Assembly (NCBI GenBank): GCA_963930655.1
Contig: OZ005621.1
Location: 1,227,001 to 1,291,000 of the forward strand
Direction: 5' to 3'
From: Myrica gale
Lineage: Eukaryota > Streptophyta > Magnoliopsida > Fagales > Myricaceae
DNA length: 64,000 nt
Shown here: one piece after another, positions 46,884-57,549 of the stretch
Layout: each line of letters opens with the position of its first letter
Position numbering within the stretch: the stretch's first letter is position 1
Program-made: the position numbers and the translations under genes
The notes under the pieces: model-generated
What the model saw: the letters and a program-made list of their open reading frames with translations, nothing else
Databases searched by the model: none
Told to the model about the DNA's origin: nothing

Positions 46884-47791
46884 GGATTGATGGAGCACCA
46901 TAAGGAAATTGCAGAGTACTTCAATCGTAGGGGCGTTTCTGCAATATTTCTCTTCCGAAGAAATTTATTGCGTCGGATGGTTTCAATGCTCGCAAATTCC
47001 TATGACCGATATGCTACACGTACATACACCTGAAGAGGTCTCTCTCTCTCTCTCTCTCCCTCACTCACATACGCATGATCTCAAACTCATAGTTGCATAC
47101 TTCACGTAGGCTGAGATACTCTCAAAGTGCAAGCCTTTGATAAACTCCAGCTCGTTGATCAATGATCTGAAGGATATGGAGGTGACAACAGCCAAAGTCT
47201 TAGAATACTTCAATAGCACGCGGCACATCCTCCTGTACTATGAGGATCTTACCATGAACCGAACTATAAGGATAAATTCAAGTCAAAGAGAAGTGTACTT
47301 TACATCCACAATTTTCAATGTGTGCGCAAATATTGTCCACATGTTTGTTAACATCACCTCACCCCCCACCCACACGCGCACACACACACAACTAAGAATA
47401 AGAATATCTTGATGAATATATATTGACATTTTTGCATCTACACGAAAGCTCTGGAACTCATCTTCTGGGCCATATGAAGTTAAGCTCCTATCTAAAGTGT
47501 ATATTTTGCAGTGGTAGTTGTTGGATGCATCACTTTATGCGGATGCCATAACTATACTCATGGTGATGTCTAGAATGTTTGTAATTATGCCTCTTCTTCC
47601 CAGTCCTTATTGTATCTTGTTTCTTGCAGAAACTAAAAGATGTGCAAGAGTTTCTAAAGCTTCCGCTGATGGAACTGATAAGCCGTCAGATTAAAATACA
47701 CAAAGGCCCGTTATCAGATCACGTCAAGAACTGGGAGGATATTAACACGACTCTTACTGGAACAGCTTATGAGAGTTTTCTGCATTCCTAA
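46884..47791 (+). pseudogene. Sulfotransferase-like (NodH-type) gene, 5'-truncated and broken
   Basis: Three exon-like blocks remain: 46884-47037 (GLMEHHKEIAEYFNRRG, VSAIFLFRRNLLRRMVSMLA), 47110-47265 (AEILSKCKPLINSSSLI, ALEYFNST-like VLEYFNSTRHILLYYEDL) and 47630-47791 (KLKDVQEFLKLPLMELISRQ, ending TAYESFLHS). They match the carboxy half of plant P-loop sulfotransferase-like proteins related to NodH; I recall the family but not a function. Block 1 has lost codons after SYDRYA and changes frame (154 nt where a multiple of three is needed). The donor after block 2 reads ATAAGG instead of GTAAGG. No upstream exons carrying the P-loop are found. This is a broken copy. Confidence 0.75.
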
Positions 47792-48359
47792 ACAAAGTCC
47801 TCTCGCCCTTGGAATGGTGTATATACCAATTTAACGTATTCTTGGTACAGTAGGCTGACCCCCTAGTTGAACATTTTTTATGTTGGCTGCAACAGCACTT
47901 TAGGCTTTTGACGTTTGTCATTCCGAAGCCTTGCTCAACACTCCGTTGACGAGCCTTTGCCTTTTTCTGCATTCTGTTATTGGTTCTGTTGACTGCTATG
48001 TATATGCGAGCTAATTAATGCGATTGATGAACAATTGTTAGTACAAATAGCTCTGAATTTTCTGATTTGTATTGCGCAGCCCAAGATCATTACGCCCCAG
48101 TAACATAGTACTGTGTGTCTGTCTTACTGCATATTTATTTGCCGAGAAATAATAAGCCTCCCGAAAGTTGTCCCGAAAGTTATCCCGAAAGTGACGTGGC
48201 CAGTATTTTAAAGAGAATAAAGAGGCTATGACCGGGTTTAAGAATAAAGTGCATGACCGGGTTGACATAAAGGCCGGGTTAGCTTTAGACCGCTGAAAAC
48301 CAAACCCAGCATCAACCTCTTACATCTGTAGAGTTCCCAACTTTCACGAGGTTATTAAT

Positions 48360-48660
48360 TTGCCCATGCTCTGTGAGTGTATTTATCATCTTGCTGAGAA
48401 GAAAATTCCTTCTATCCATGGCCATCCAATGGGATTCAAACTAGAGCAGTATATTTTTTATGCGTATGCGTTCTTACTGTTTTATCTGCAATATTGTGGA
48501 AGTAGAATTGATGTTGTTCTCTGCATAACTGATGTTCCAAGGGGTGGAGGTATCGCCACTATGTTCTTATGCGGGAGAAAACCTAGAAGCTATATGCCGT
48601 GGAAGAACATTTCATGCGGCTTTACTTCAACTGGAATTATGAGGAAGGTTTTGGGATATT
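48360..48660 (+). pseudogene. UDP-N-acetylglucosamine pyrophosphorylase fragment
   Basis: Frame 1 reads IYHLAEKKIPSIHGHPMGFK then LEQYIFYAY, the late uridyltransferase segment of UAP/GlcNAc1P-uridylyltransferase. From 48544 the homology continues one base out of frame as VEVSPLCSYAGENLEAICRG followed by RTFHA, the enzyme's carboxy end. The two pieces are separated by unrelated sequence and the frames do not join, so the 140-codon open frame seen here is not a real protein. A retrocopy or truncated duplicate is likely. Confidence 0.8.
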
Positions 48661-48789
48661 ATAAGCATGTCAAGATTGATTCCATCTTTGTTAATAGAGT
48701 TCGGGCTTCTCATTCCAGAGCTGTGATGCTCCTTGATATTCGACTGTTTGCCCCCACTTCTTGTCATTTCTTTGCGAGTTAAAACCTTT

Positions 48790-49755
48790 TCGAAGATGGT
48801 TAGAGAAACATCACCCTAGAGAAATTAATTAAGGAGCCCTAGTCAAAAATAGTTTATCCCTTTTATTGCACAGCCTCTGTGACAATTGCCTCCATTTTTC
48901 CCCCTACATACTGGAACCTTAAACATCTAAAAGATAACATAATGGAATTTGTCAAAGCAATTGATCGTATATTTGTCTAGGATACACAACAAATCCGTAG
49001 TAGAATAATGGAATGGTAGGGCCTAGGCTCAAGCGCCACTGACTAGTGTAGGAAACCCATTCTCCCTCCAAGTTTAATGATATGGTAACACCCCAAGCAG
49101 CGGCCATATAATGTCTTTGCCATATAATTTCTCTTCATCCCAAAAGCAGAACAGAGTGTTCTGCACTAACTTCCCATCCCACCACCTATGAAGTGATATA
49201 TTAAATACATTAGAGGCCACTGGAACTTGAAGATGAGGACGAGGACCAAACAACTTCTTGAGACACTTAACAAAAATCTCACCTCAACAACAGGACCAAA
49301 CAAATTCTTGGAAACAGATAAATATGTCAATTACAACATCAAAGACACTTAAGCCTCGAAATTAGTGATCAAAAAGAGGACCTGGTACAAGTTTAAGGTC
49401 TTAGTCACCTCACTTTGTACACAAAATGAAATCCCTACGGGCAGAAAGTTCTAAAGCTTACCAACTACTTGAAAACAGAATAAACTGACATCAAAATGCA
49501 AATACATATGTATTCTTACAGGCTGATTCACATGGGAGCAACAACCCCCATAAACACGGTATACGCAGGTTCCATCCCCACCCCAGCTTTAACTTCCTCT
49601 AGCTCAACATAAAGTCTACCCACCCCTTCATCAAAACCCAGTCCATTTAGTATACTTTTGGGCTATCCTCATGGTACTACAAACCACCACCAACCCACTC
49701 CACCTCGAGCAAAGAAAGCAAAATAAAATAAGACCATACAACGGTAAAAGGAGAA
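48790..49755. other. Intergenic or possible 3' UTR region (minus)
   Basis: No coding frame with motifs. It lies downstream of the small minus-strand candidate at 49761-50024 and may include its 3' UTR. Confidence 0.3.
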
Positions 49756-49760
49756 TACTA

Positions 49761-50024
49761 TCAAGTTTCAGCTCTATGCTCCGAGTCCGAGCTTCCAACA
49801 GTTCCTTCAACCTCTAATGGTGAGGTGGTGAGCTTGCATCTTGTAGTTATTTTCTTCACTTCCTCACTCGAATATATGAAGATTTTCCTCACCATCTTAC
49901 AGAACTCCCTGCAATTAGGTAGGAAACAGAGTTACAAAACCCAGAGCCGATAGAATGAAAAATGGAATGGCATATTGCACCAATTTTTGAGTACTTACGC
50001 CCATGGATCATCACCAACGAGCAT
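49761..50024 (-). CDS. Possible small two-exon gene, unknown protein (57 aa)
   Basis: Exon A 50024-49999 (MLVGDDPW) and exon B 49908-49761 (EFCKMVRKIFIYSSEEVKKI...DSEHRAET-stop) join in frame across a short intron with GTAAGT donor and TTGCAG acceptor. Codons upstream of the ATG remain open back to about 50099 (YSLSSENSSLREIPRQWLKS) without another ATG, so the true first exon may be missing or this is the 3' end of a degraded gene. I do not recognise the family. Splice sites and non-random composition are the only support. Confidence 0.35.
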
Positions 50025-50104
50025 TGATTTGAGCCATTGCCTAGGGATTTCTCGGAGTGAGGAGTTCTCGGAGGAGAGAGAATAAGGCTTCTGATTTCTA
50101 AATC

Positions 50105-52186
50105 CCTATTTGGGAAGTGAGGGGTTCAAATGGGGTCATCGTGACTTACATGAACCGGGAGGGAGGGAGAATGAACCGGGAGGGAGCCGTTTAAAAATCT
50201 GCCACGTCGGCATTCGGGACAAAATTTGCCTGATGGGTAGGAGACCTACGTTCATGCCCAGTTTAATAGTTTATAGTGAAAGAACATGTTTCTACAGGCC
50301 CATATCATCGGATTCTAAGGCCTTGTATATTTCTGTCTTGTGGGTCTCAAGGCCTGGGCTGTTACCCAATCTCCGTGCTGCGTACTCCCGAAAGTGGACT
50401 CGAATAACCCGATGATTTCTCCTGTTTGAACGTTACGTCATGCCAGGGATATTTTTGTCTCAACCCTATAGATAAACCGAATATCAAAAATGTCAGCAAG
50501 CATTGGGCTGGCCTCCTCGAGATGAAACTGCACCTATACACACTTTGGGCTTGGCTTTAGCCTAGTATAACATCCAGCGTGGTGGTTAAGCTTAAGCAAG
50601 CGAGGGATGTATTTCTTTTATAGCAAAGATCCAACTCTTGCAGCCACATGAGGCCAAATGAGGCTCAACTAATGTGAGTGGGTAGATCTTTTTTGCATGA
50701 GGAAATGTCGGCTGAGGCGGTGAGGCCCAATTAAATAGTCATAACTCTGAGTTTGGGACGGTGTGAAGAATCTTAAAAGATGGAGCAAAAGGAAAGGACA
50801 GCCAAAGACAAACACTAGAATTTTTTTAAAAAAAAAATAAGAAGAAGAGAATCTCCAAAGAGTTTGGGTATATGCCAACTTTTTTCTTTCCTTTGTCGAG
50901 GGCCAGGACGGGTGGGAATTCTAATTAGAGGCTGGAATTCAAATGCGGGTAATGTTTCTGCAATAAGGGTCCGGCTGAAGGTTTGACTTTTTCTTCCTCC
51001 TTTAGCCAAGTTTACTGGTCTGGCAATTTTCAAGCTATTCATCAAGTGTTAAGCCTTTTATAAAGTGTACTGAAGCCTAATGTTTCAGGAGCTAGAGCGA
51101 CCACATGCGGGCCCTTTTAGATTTCATTAGCCAGGATCCTCTTATGTTTATTTTACTATGCTCGTACTGAATATTATAAAAAAGCCACACCCTAAGAACC
51201 CTAATACCGGGGAAGTAGTGAGATTGAAATATTAATTGTAGGTTCTGCTTTTTGTGTGTGCACATGCTTCCTCTCCTCTAGTGGTGGGCGGCCCTTTCTA
51301 CCCTCTTGACCTTATTGTAACAGAGAAGTTGTGGAGTACAAAAATATACTGAAGGGGAAGATTTGTGAAGTAACGTCATTATTACATACAACAGTAGTCA
51401 AACATTACCACTAAACGAGTCTTCACCTCCTCTTCCTAGTAGTTATGGATCAGGTGAAACTAGGTATTCAACCACGTAAGTCATTAAGGAAGAAGCAAAA
51501 TGGTAGAAGTATTTCACGCTCGTCAAAATCATGATTATAATTATCGATATCCAACAGCCGACAGTGGCCTCTTCCCTTCTTTGTAAGGTAATTCTGTTAA
51601 TCCATGTGCCGACTGTACATGTATACGAAAAGCCAAGGAAACTTTTTTGTATTGTACTTCCAGCAGCTAGATACGTAATTAAACAAATACCAATTTAAAA
51701 GGTCACAAAGTACAAAAGATAATGGAGGTTCACCAGAGTCCGCAAATATGTGGCTGTAAAGCTGGCCCTGTCTGACCGAAAATTTAACGTTTGGCTAAAG
51801 ATCAGGAGTTGAGAACAATATCAAAATCAAAGGATCATTACAAAAATTTGGGGAAAACGAGAATGGTGGGGACAATGAACAACTAAGTTTTGTCCTTCGC
51901 ATAACTTTGTTGTATCAACATGCATAAAATTATACCGGCCGCCTCCTAATTGTTATTAGACAAGACTAATTAGAAAGGTCTACACCTACACCTACACCCT
52001 CGATGTTAAAACGCTTGAGGTACATTCTAGCTGTCTCCTTAATGATCACTACTATGAATAGTGTAATGAAACATTTTTAAGATTAGTATCCACCATGAAC
52101 TCCCTGGTTTTCCGATTATATATCACTCTTCTCTTAAAATAACAGAATTATAAAGAGGCTATGAAAATGAACGGTTTGCATGGGGA
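50105..52186. other. Intergenic, nothing recognised
   Basis: No supported gene or repeat border. Short frames on both strands have no motifs. Confidence 0.45.
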
Positions 52187-52191
52187 CATGC

Positions 52192-52439
52192 TGTGAAGAT
52201 ATATCGGTAAAGTTCCAGAAACTTAATCAAGATCCAGATCAGCAGTAGTTATCCAGCTCAGCTCAATTAGTTATAGACTTTGTTATTCTGTTATGTAATA
52301 TTTCAGTTACAGCTTAGTCTATATAAGGACATTGTATCTTGTATTATAACACACGAAATAGATGAGAACTTTTCATCACTTCTTCTTCTCTTATCACTCT
52401 GCTCAGTCTATATCATTCTTCAAATCTCTTAATTCTACA
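52192..52439 (+). repeat. Copia 5' LTR (248 bp)
   Basis: Starts TGTGAAGATATATCGG and ends AATTCTACA. Contains a TATA-like CTATATAAGG at 52319-52328, the likely promoter of the genomic transcript. Confidence 0.97.
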
Positions 52440-52451
52440 TGGTATCAGAGG
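52440..52451 (+). promoter_or_regulatory. Copia primer-binding site (initiator tRNA-Met type)
   Basis: TGGTATCAGAGG directly follows the 5' LTR and matches the usual plant copia primer site TGGTATCAGAGC at 11 of 12 bases. Confidence 0.93.
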
Positions 52452-52478
52452 AAACTCTGAATTTTCTTACCTGATCAA

Positions 52479-55400
52479 ATGGCATCATCTGATCCTCCTC
52501 CTCCTACTTCTTATGTGCGAGATGTTTCTTCCACTGATGATAGCATCTCTAATCCTCTGTTTTTGCACAATGGTGATAGTCCAGGACATATCCTGGTGTC
52601 TCAGCCTCTGAATGGTGAGAATTACTCTACATGGAGTCGTTCAATAGCTAAGGCTTTAAGTGCTAAAAATAAAACAGGTTTCATTGATGGAACTCTGGTC
52701 AAACCTGCTTCTTCTCATCCCAAGCATGATGCTTGGATTCGTTGCAATGACATGGTATTGTCATGGTTGCTGAATTCTTTGAGCAAAGAACTTGCTGGAA
52801 GTGTCATTTACAATGATACAGCAAGAGATCTGTGGCTCGATTTAAAGGAAAGATTTTCTCAGTCAAATGCTCCTAGGATTTTTCAGTTGCAAAAATCTAT
52901 GGCAGATCTTTCACAAGATCAATTGACAGTTAGTTCCTATTATACAAAACTCAAGTGTTTGTGGGACGAGCTAATCAACTACAGACCCTTGGCAAGCTGT
53001 TCCTGTGGAGGATTAAAAGTTGTTGCTGAGCATCAACAACAAGAGTATGTCATCAAGTTCTTAATGGGACTTAATGATACATTTAGTCATATCAGAGGAC
53101 AGATTCTGTTGATGGATCCTTTACCTCCAATCAATAAAGTTTTCTCTTTAGTCTTGCAAGAGGAAAGACAACGAGAAGTGGCCTCTATGACCAAACCAAA
53201 CTTTGAGGCTGCTGCCTTTGTCACTCAGCATAATTCAGATGTTCATGCTTTTGCATCTCAGCATCGTCCAGCTACTGCATATCGTCCTGGTATCAAAAAT
53301 CCTGCAAATCAGAATTTCCGCAAGGATCGTCCTATATGCAGTCACTGTGGATTCACTGGTCATATCATTGACAAATGTTACAAGTTACATGGATATCCTC
53401 CGGGATATAAGCCTACTCGATCTAAAAATTTTACTCCTACAGCTAATCATGTTTCTGTTTCTGCAGATATTGCTAGTGAGACTCCAAACAATTATATTTC
53501 TCAACAACAATATCAGCATTTGTTAAGCTTGATAAATTCTAACTCGTCTACACATATTGAATCTCCTGATCCTTCACATGTTGCCATGACATGCTCCTTA
53601 CTTCCTACTCCACTCAGTAACATGGCAGGTACTTGTCTCAACCCATTGCAATCATCAAATTCTTGGATAATAGATACTGGAGCTACTGACCATATGGTTG
53701 GCTCCAGCTCTTTGCTTCAATCTTTTCATTCTATTTCACCTACTTCTGTCAAATTACCAAATGGCACTCTTGTTTCAGTTACTCATACTGGTACAATTCA
53801 ACTATCTTCAAATCTTGTTTTGCATAATGTACTATGTGTACCTTCTTTTGCTTTCAATTTAATTTCTGCAAACAAGTTAGCCAATGATCTTAATTGCTGT
53901 TTGATTTTTAATAAAACTCATTGTTTTATCCAGGACCTGAGCACATGGATGACGATTGGAGTGGGTAAAGCCTATAATGGTCTATATTACTTACTGCCAT
54001 CTCAGAAATTTTCACCACCAGTTGCTCTATCTTCTGCTACAGCCACATCTCCACATACATGGCATTGTCGACTTGGTCACATGTCTCCTTCTCGTATGCT
54101 GCTCTTACACAAGCATTTACCAGAAATAAAATCACCTCATGAACATTTTTGTGATGTTTGTCCCTTAGCTAAACAGACTAGACTTCCTTTTCCACATAGT
54201 TCATCTTCTGCTCAATGTAAATTTGATCTTTTGCATTGTGACATTTGGGGTGCTTTTTCTATTCCTACTATGAATGGATCAAAATACTTTCTTACTATTG
54301 TAGATGATTGTACTAGATCTGTTTGGGTGTATTTGATGATTCATAAATCTCAAACTCGTTCCATTCTTAAATCCTTCATTATCATGATTCAAAATCAATT
54401 TCACCTCACTGTCAAACAAATTCGTACAGACAATGGCTTTGAATTTGCAATGCCAGATTTCTATGCTTCTCTTGGTATTTTACATCAAAGAAGTTGTGTT
54501 GCTACACCCCAGCAAAATGGTATAGTCGAACGTAAACATAGACATCTCTTAGAAGTAGCTAGAGCATTGCGGTTTCAAGCTAATTTACCTCTTTCATTTT
54601 GGGGTGATTGTCTTTTAACTGCAGTCTATCTAATCAACAGACTTCCCACACCTCAGCTTTTAAATCGATCTCCTTATGAACTACTGTTTGATTGCTCTCC
54701 TTCCTACAAACATCTTAAAGTTTTTGGATGTTTGTGCTTTGCATCTACTCTAAAACAAAATCGTCATAAATTTGCACCAAGAGCTCAAAAATGTCTCTTT
54801 CTTGGATATCCATTTGGAGTCAAAGGTTATAAATTATATAACCTTGATTCTAAAACCACTTTTATATCTCGAGATGTAGTGTTTCATGAACACATATTTC
54901 CTTTTGCAAATTTGTCTCCTTCTTTAACTGCTATTGATCCTGTCATACCAGCTGTTATTCCAGATCATTTTTCTGCAACTCCCAGTTCTTCCAGCATCTC
55001 TGTTCCTAGTCCAGATCAGCAGTCTCATACATATATCATTTCTGATTCACCTCCTTCTATTCCTATTGTTCCATCTTCAAGAAAATCTACTCGATCTAGA
55101 CATCTTCCTTCTTATCTTAAAGACTATTATTGTCAACTAGCTTTACTCAAATCTCCTGATTCATCCATGCACTCGGATTCTGCATCTTCAACAGCAGGTA
55201 AGCCTCATGATATTTCTCTTTTCCTTGGTTGTACAAAATTATCTTCCTCACATTCAGCCTTTACTCTATCTGTTTCTACTCATGATGAACCAAAATTTTT
55301 TCACCAAGCCATTAAAGACCCTCTTTGGCAAAAGGCAATGAATGCTGAAATTTCTGCTCTTGAGTCAAATAATACTTGGGTTCTCACTACATTACCTGCA

Positions 55401-56822
55401 AATAAAGAAGCAATTGGCTGTCGTTGGATTTATAAAATCAAATACAGATCTGATGGCTCGGTTGAAAGGTATAAGGCTAGGTTGGTAGCTAAGGGATATA
55501 CCCAACAGGCTGGTCTTGATTATATGGATACATTTTCTCCTGTTGCTAAATTAGTAACAGTACGTTCTTTACTTGCTGTGGTGTCTATCAAGAATTGGTA
55601 TTTACATCAACTTGATGTAAATAATGCTTTTCTTCATGGGGATTTACATGAAGAGGTTTACATGCAAATTCCACCTGGTTTTGGTAAACATGAAGATGGT
55701 CAAGTCTGCAAACTCACAAAGTCCCTCTATGGACTTAAACAAGCATCCCGACAGTGGTTCAACAAGCTATCCACATTTCTACTTCACTCGGGTTTTCATC
55801 AAGCAACTTCTGATTCTACCATGTTTACTCTTACTAAGGGTGATATTTTTCTTGTATTGCTTATATATGTTGATGATGTGCTGGTTGCTAGTAATAATCT
55901 TCAAGCCATTGTTGACATTAAAGCTTCTTTACATGATCAGTTTCGAATTAAGGATCTTGGTCCTGCAAAATATTTTCTTGGCCTTGAGGTAGCTCGGTCA
56001 CAGAAAGGGATTTCCTTGTGTCAAAGGAAATATACTTTGGATATACTCAAAGATAGTGGTTTCTCTGGTGCTAGACCTCTTACCATTCCTCTTGATCAAT
56101 CTGTCAAGATAGATGCTACTTCAGGTCCTCTTCTTTCTGATCCTAGTGTTTATAGGAGATTGGTTGGACGTTTATTATATTTGACAATTACCAGACCTGA
56201 CTTGTCATATGCCATTCAAACCTTGAGTCAGTTTTTGGATAAACCTACAGAGGTCCATCTTCAAGCAGTTCATCGAATTCTTCGGTATCTCAAAACCACT
56301 CCAGGACAGGGATTATTTTTCTCTTCCTCTTCAGCTCTACATTTGAAGGCATTCTCTGATTCGGATTGGGCCAGTTGCCCAGATACACGAAGATCTATTA
56401 CTGGTTATTGTATTTTTCTCGGTGATTCCTTAATCTCCTGGAAATCGAAAAAGCAATCTACTGTCTCAAGATCCTCTGCTGAAGCTGAGTACAGGGCCCT
56501 AGCAACAACTACTTGTGAGCTGGTTTGGCTTACATCAGTTCTTCGAGATCTCAATGTTTCACATCCTCAACCTGCTTTATTATTTTGTGATAATAAAGCT
56601 GCTCTTTATATAGCTGAAAATCCTGTTTTTCATGAAAGAACAAAACACATAGAAATTGATTGTCATGTTGTACGTCAACATCTGCAAGCTCATGTAATTC
56701 GACTCTTACATGTTTCAACACACAATCAATTAGCTGATCTGTTTACTAAAGCTTTACCTGCCACTAAGTTTCATTTTCTTTTGTCCAAGCTAAATGTTTT
56801 GAACATACACACTTCAGCTTGA
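52479..56822 (+). CDS. Copia gag-pol polyprotein, 1,447 aa
   Basis: One ORF without stops or shifts. Domains by approximate residue: copia-type Gag (from NPLFLHNGDSPG, about 25-250); zinc knuckle CSHCGFTGHIIDKC near 287; aspartic protease WIIDTGATDHM near 396; GAG-pre-integrase TWHCRLGHMS near 527; integrase core with HCDIWG near 583, RTDNGFEF near 649 and QQNGIVERKH; reverse transcriptase from about 946 with LDVNNAFLHGDL and the catalytic YVDDVLV near 1130; RNase H from about 1292 with SDSDWAS, RSSAEAEYRA and CDNKAALYIAENP. All catalytic motifs look complete. The TGA stop overlaps the start of the polypurine tract, leaving almost no spacer before the 3' LTR. Confidence 0.97.
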   Translation: MASSDPPPPTSYVRDVSSTDDSISNPLFLHNGDSPGHILVSQPLNGENYSTWSRSIAKALSAKNKTGFIDGTLVKPASSHPKHDAWIRCNDMVLSWLLNSLSKELAGSVIYNDTARDLWLDLKERFSQSNAPRIFQLQKSMADLSQDQLTVSSYYTKLKCLWDELINYRPLASCSCGGLKVVAEHQQQEYVIKFLMGLNDTFSHIRGQILLMDPLPPINKVFSLVLQEERQREVASMTKPNFEAAAFVTQHNSDVHAFASQHRPATAYRPGIKNPANQNFRKDRPICSHCGFTGHIIDKCYKLHGYPPGYKPTRSKNFTPTANHVSVSADIASETPNNYISQQQYQHLLSLINSNSSTHIESPDPSHVAMTCSLLPTPLSNMAGTCLNPLQSSNSWIIDTGATDHMVGSSSLLQSFHSISPTSVKLPNGTLVSVTHTGTIQLSSNLVLHNVLCVPSFAFNLISANKLANDLNCCLIFNKTHCFIQDLSTWMTIGVGKAYNGLYYLLPSQKFSPPVALSSATATSPHTWHCRLGHMSPSRMLLLHKHLPEIKSPHEHFCDVCPLAKQTRLPFPHSSSSAQCKFDLLHCDIWGAFSIPTMNGSKYFLTIVDDCTRSVWVYLMIHKSQTRSILKSFIIMIQNQFHLTVKQIRTDNGFEFAMPDFYASLGILHQRSCVATPQQNGIVERKHRHLLEVARALRFQANLPLSFWGDCLLTAVYLINRLPTPQLLNRSPYELLFDCSPSYKHLKVFGCLCFASTLKQNRHKFAPRAQKCLFLGYPFGVKGYKLYNLDSKTTFISRDVVFHEHIFPFANLSPSLTAIDPVIPAVIPDHFSATPSSSSISVPSPDQQSHTYIISDSPPSIPIVPSSRKSTRSRHLPSYLKDYYCQLALLKSPDSSMHSDSASSTAGKPHDISLFLGCTKLSSSHSAFTLSVSTHDEPKFFHQAIKDPLWQKAMNAEISALESNNTWVLTTLPANKEAIGCRWIYKIKYRSDGSVERYKARLVAKGYTQQAGLDYMDTFSPVAKLVTVRSLLAVVSIKNWYLHQLDVNNAFLHGDLHEEVYMQIPPGFGKHEDGQVCKLTKSLYGLKQASRQWFNKLSTFLLHSGFHQATSDSTMFTLTKGDIFLVLLIYVDDVLVASNNLQAIVDIKASLHDQFRIKDLGPAKYFLGLEVARSQKGISLCQRKYTLDILKDSGFSGARPLTIPLDQSVKIDATSGPLLSDPSVYRRLVGRLLYLTITRPDLSYAIQTLSQFLDKPTEVHLQAVHRILRYLKTTPGQGLFFSSSSALHLKAFSDSDWASCPDTRRSITGYCIFLGDSLISWKSKKQSTVSRSSAEAEYRALATTTCELVWLTSVLRDLNVSHPQPALLFCDNKAALYIAENPVFHERTKHIEIDCHVVRQHLQAHVIRLLHVSTHNQLADLFTKALPATKFHFLLSKLNVLNIHTSA

Positions 56823-56829
56823 GGGGGCG
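56820..56829 (+). promoter_or_regulatory. Copia polypurine tract
   Basis: TGAGGGGGCG immediately before the 3' LTR; the G-rich run primes plus-strand synthesis and overlaps the stop codon. Confidence 0.85.
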
Positions 56830-57077
56830 TGTGAAGATATATCGGTAAAGTTCCAGAAACTTAATCAAGATCCAGATCAGCAGTAGTTATCCAGCTCAGC
56901 TCAATTAGTTATAGACTTTGTTATTCTGTTATGTAATATTTCAGTTACAGCTTAGTCTATATAAGGACATTGTATCTTGTATTATAACACACGAAATAGA
57001 TGAGAACTTTTCATCACTTCTTCTTCTCTTATCACTCTGCTCAGTCTATATCATTCTTCAAATCTCTTAATTCTACA
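56830..57077 (+). repeat. Copia 3' LTR (248 bp), upstream of the CEP gene
   Basis: Identical to the 5' LTR by eye, including a TATA-like CTATATAAGG at 56957-56966 pointing towards the CEP gene, whose ATG is 473 bp downstream of the LTR end. Confidence 0.97.
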
Positions 57078-57278
57078 CATGCAAACATTCGACAGGCCCA
57101 TCCTACGAGCCTAATAAGGTATGCACTCTTCACACTAGTTGAGAGAGAGAGATACACACATATATATATACACATTAAACTCTATTCTTATGCTCATACC
57201 TTCTACCAGTGGTTTTTTTATTGTTGTTTGGGAGCTAGCGGCCTATCACTGTTTAGGCGTGCGAAGTTGGATTCTCTT

Positions 57279-57288
57279 ACTCTATAAA
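57279..57288 (+). promoter_or_regulatory. TATA box candidate of the CEP gene
   Basis: CTCTATAAATACCC, with the core near 57281-57288, about 262 bp upstream of the ATG; a leader of about 230 nt would follow. Confidence 0.65.
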
Positions 57289-57320
57289 TACCCACACAAA
57301 GGGTTTAGACAACTCACTCC

Positions 57321-57457
57321 TTAGTTGATTTAAGCTCTAGGAAACTTGCTTAGCTGATCTAGAACTCTAGTTAGGAGAATTGCTTGTTCAGCTCTTCTAA
57401 ACTGATCTTGACAACTTACTTGTTAGCTGATTTAAAGTTTTGGCATAACTTGCTTGC
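57321..57457 (+). repeat. Degenerate tandem repeat in the CEP leader
   Basis: Three to four imperfect units built on TTAGCTGAT-TTAAA-CT and (A)ACTTGCTTG: starts near 57321, 57350, 57400 and 57423. They lie between the TATA candidate and the ATG, so they would be in the 5' UTR. Confidence 0.6.
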
Positions 57458-57549
57458 CTTCATCCTTCATTAGGCAACGTTAAACTGCCCTCCCCACCCT
57501 TCTCTCTGATCTCTTCCCTAACTCCGTCCTACAATCTATTTCAACCTCT

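Larger units (their letters stand above)
52187..57082 (+). mobile_element. Intact Ty1/copia LTR retrotransposon with target duplication
   Basis: The element is 52192-57077 (4,886 bp). Its 248-bp LTRs are identical by eye, it is flanked by the perfect 5-bp duplication CATGC (52187-52191, 57078-57082), and it carries one uninterrupted gag-pol ORF, a tRNA-Met primer site and a G-rich polypurine tract. Integrase precedes reverse transcriptase, which defines the copia order. Everything needed for autonomous movement is present in sequence, so insertion was recent. The short LTRs and single ORF fit small copia lineages such as Ale/Ivana; I cannot decide which. Confidence 0.97.
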
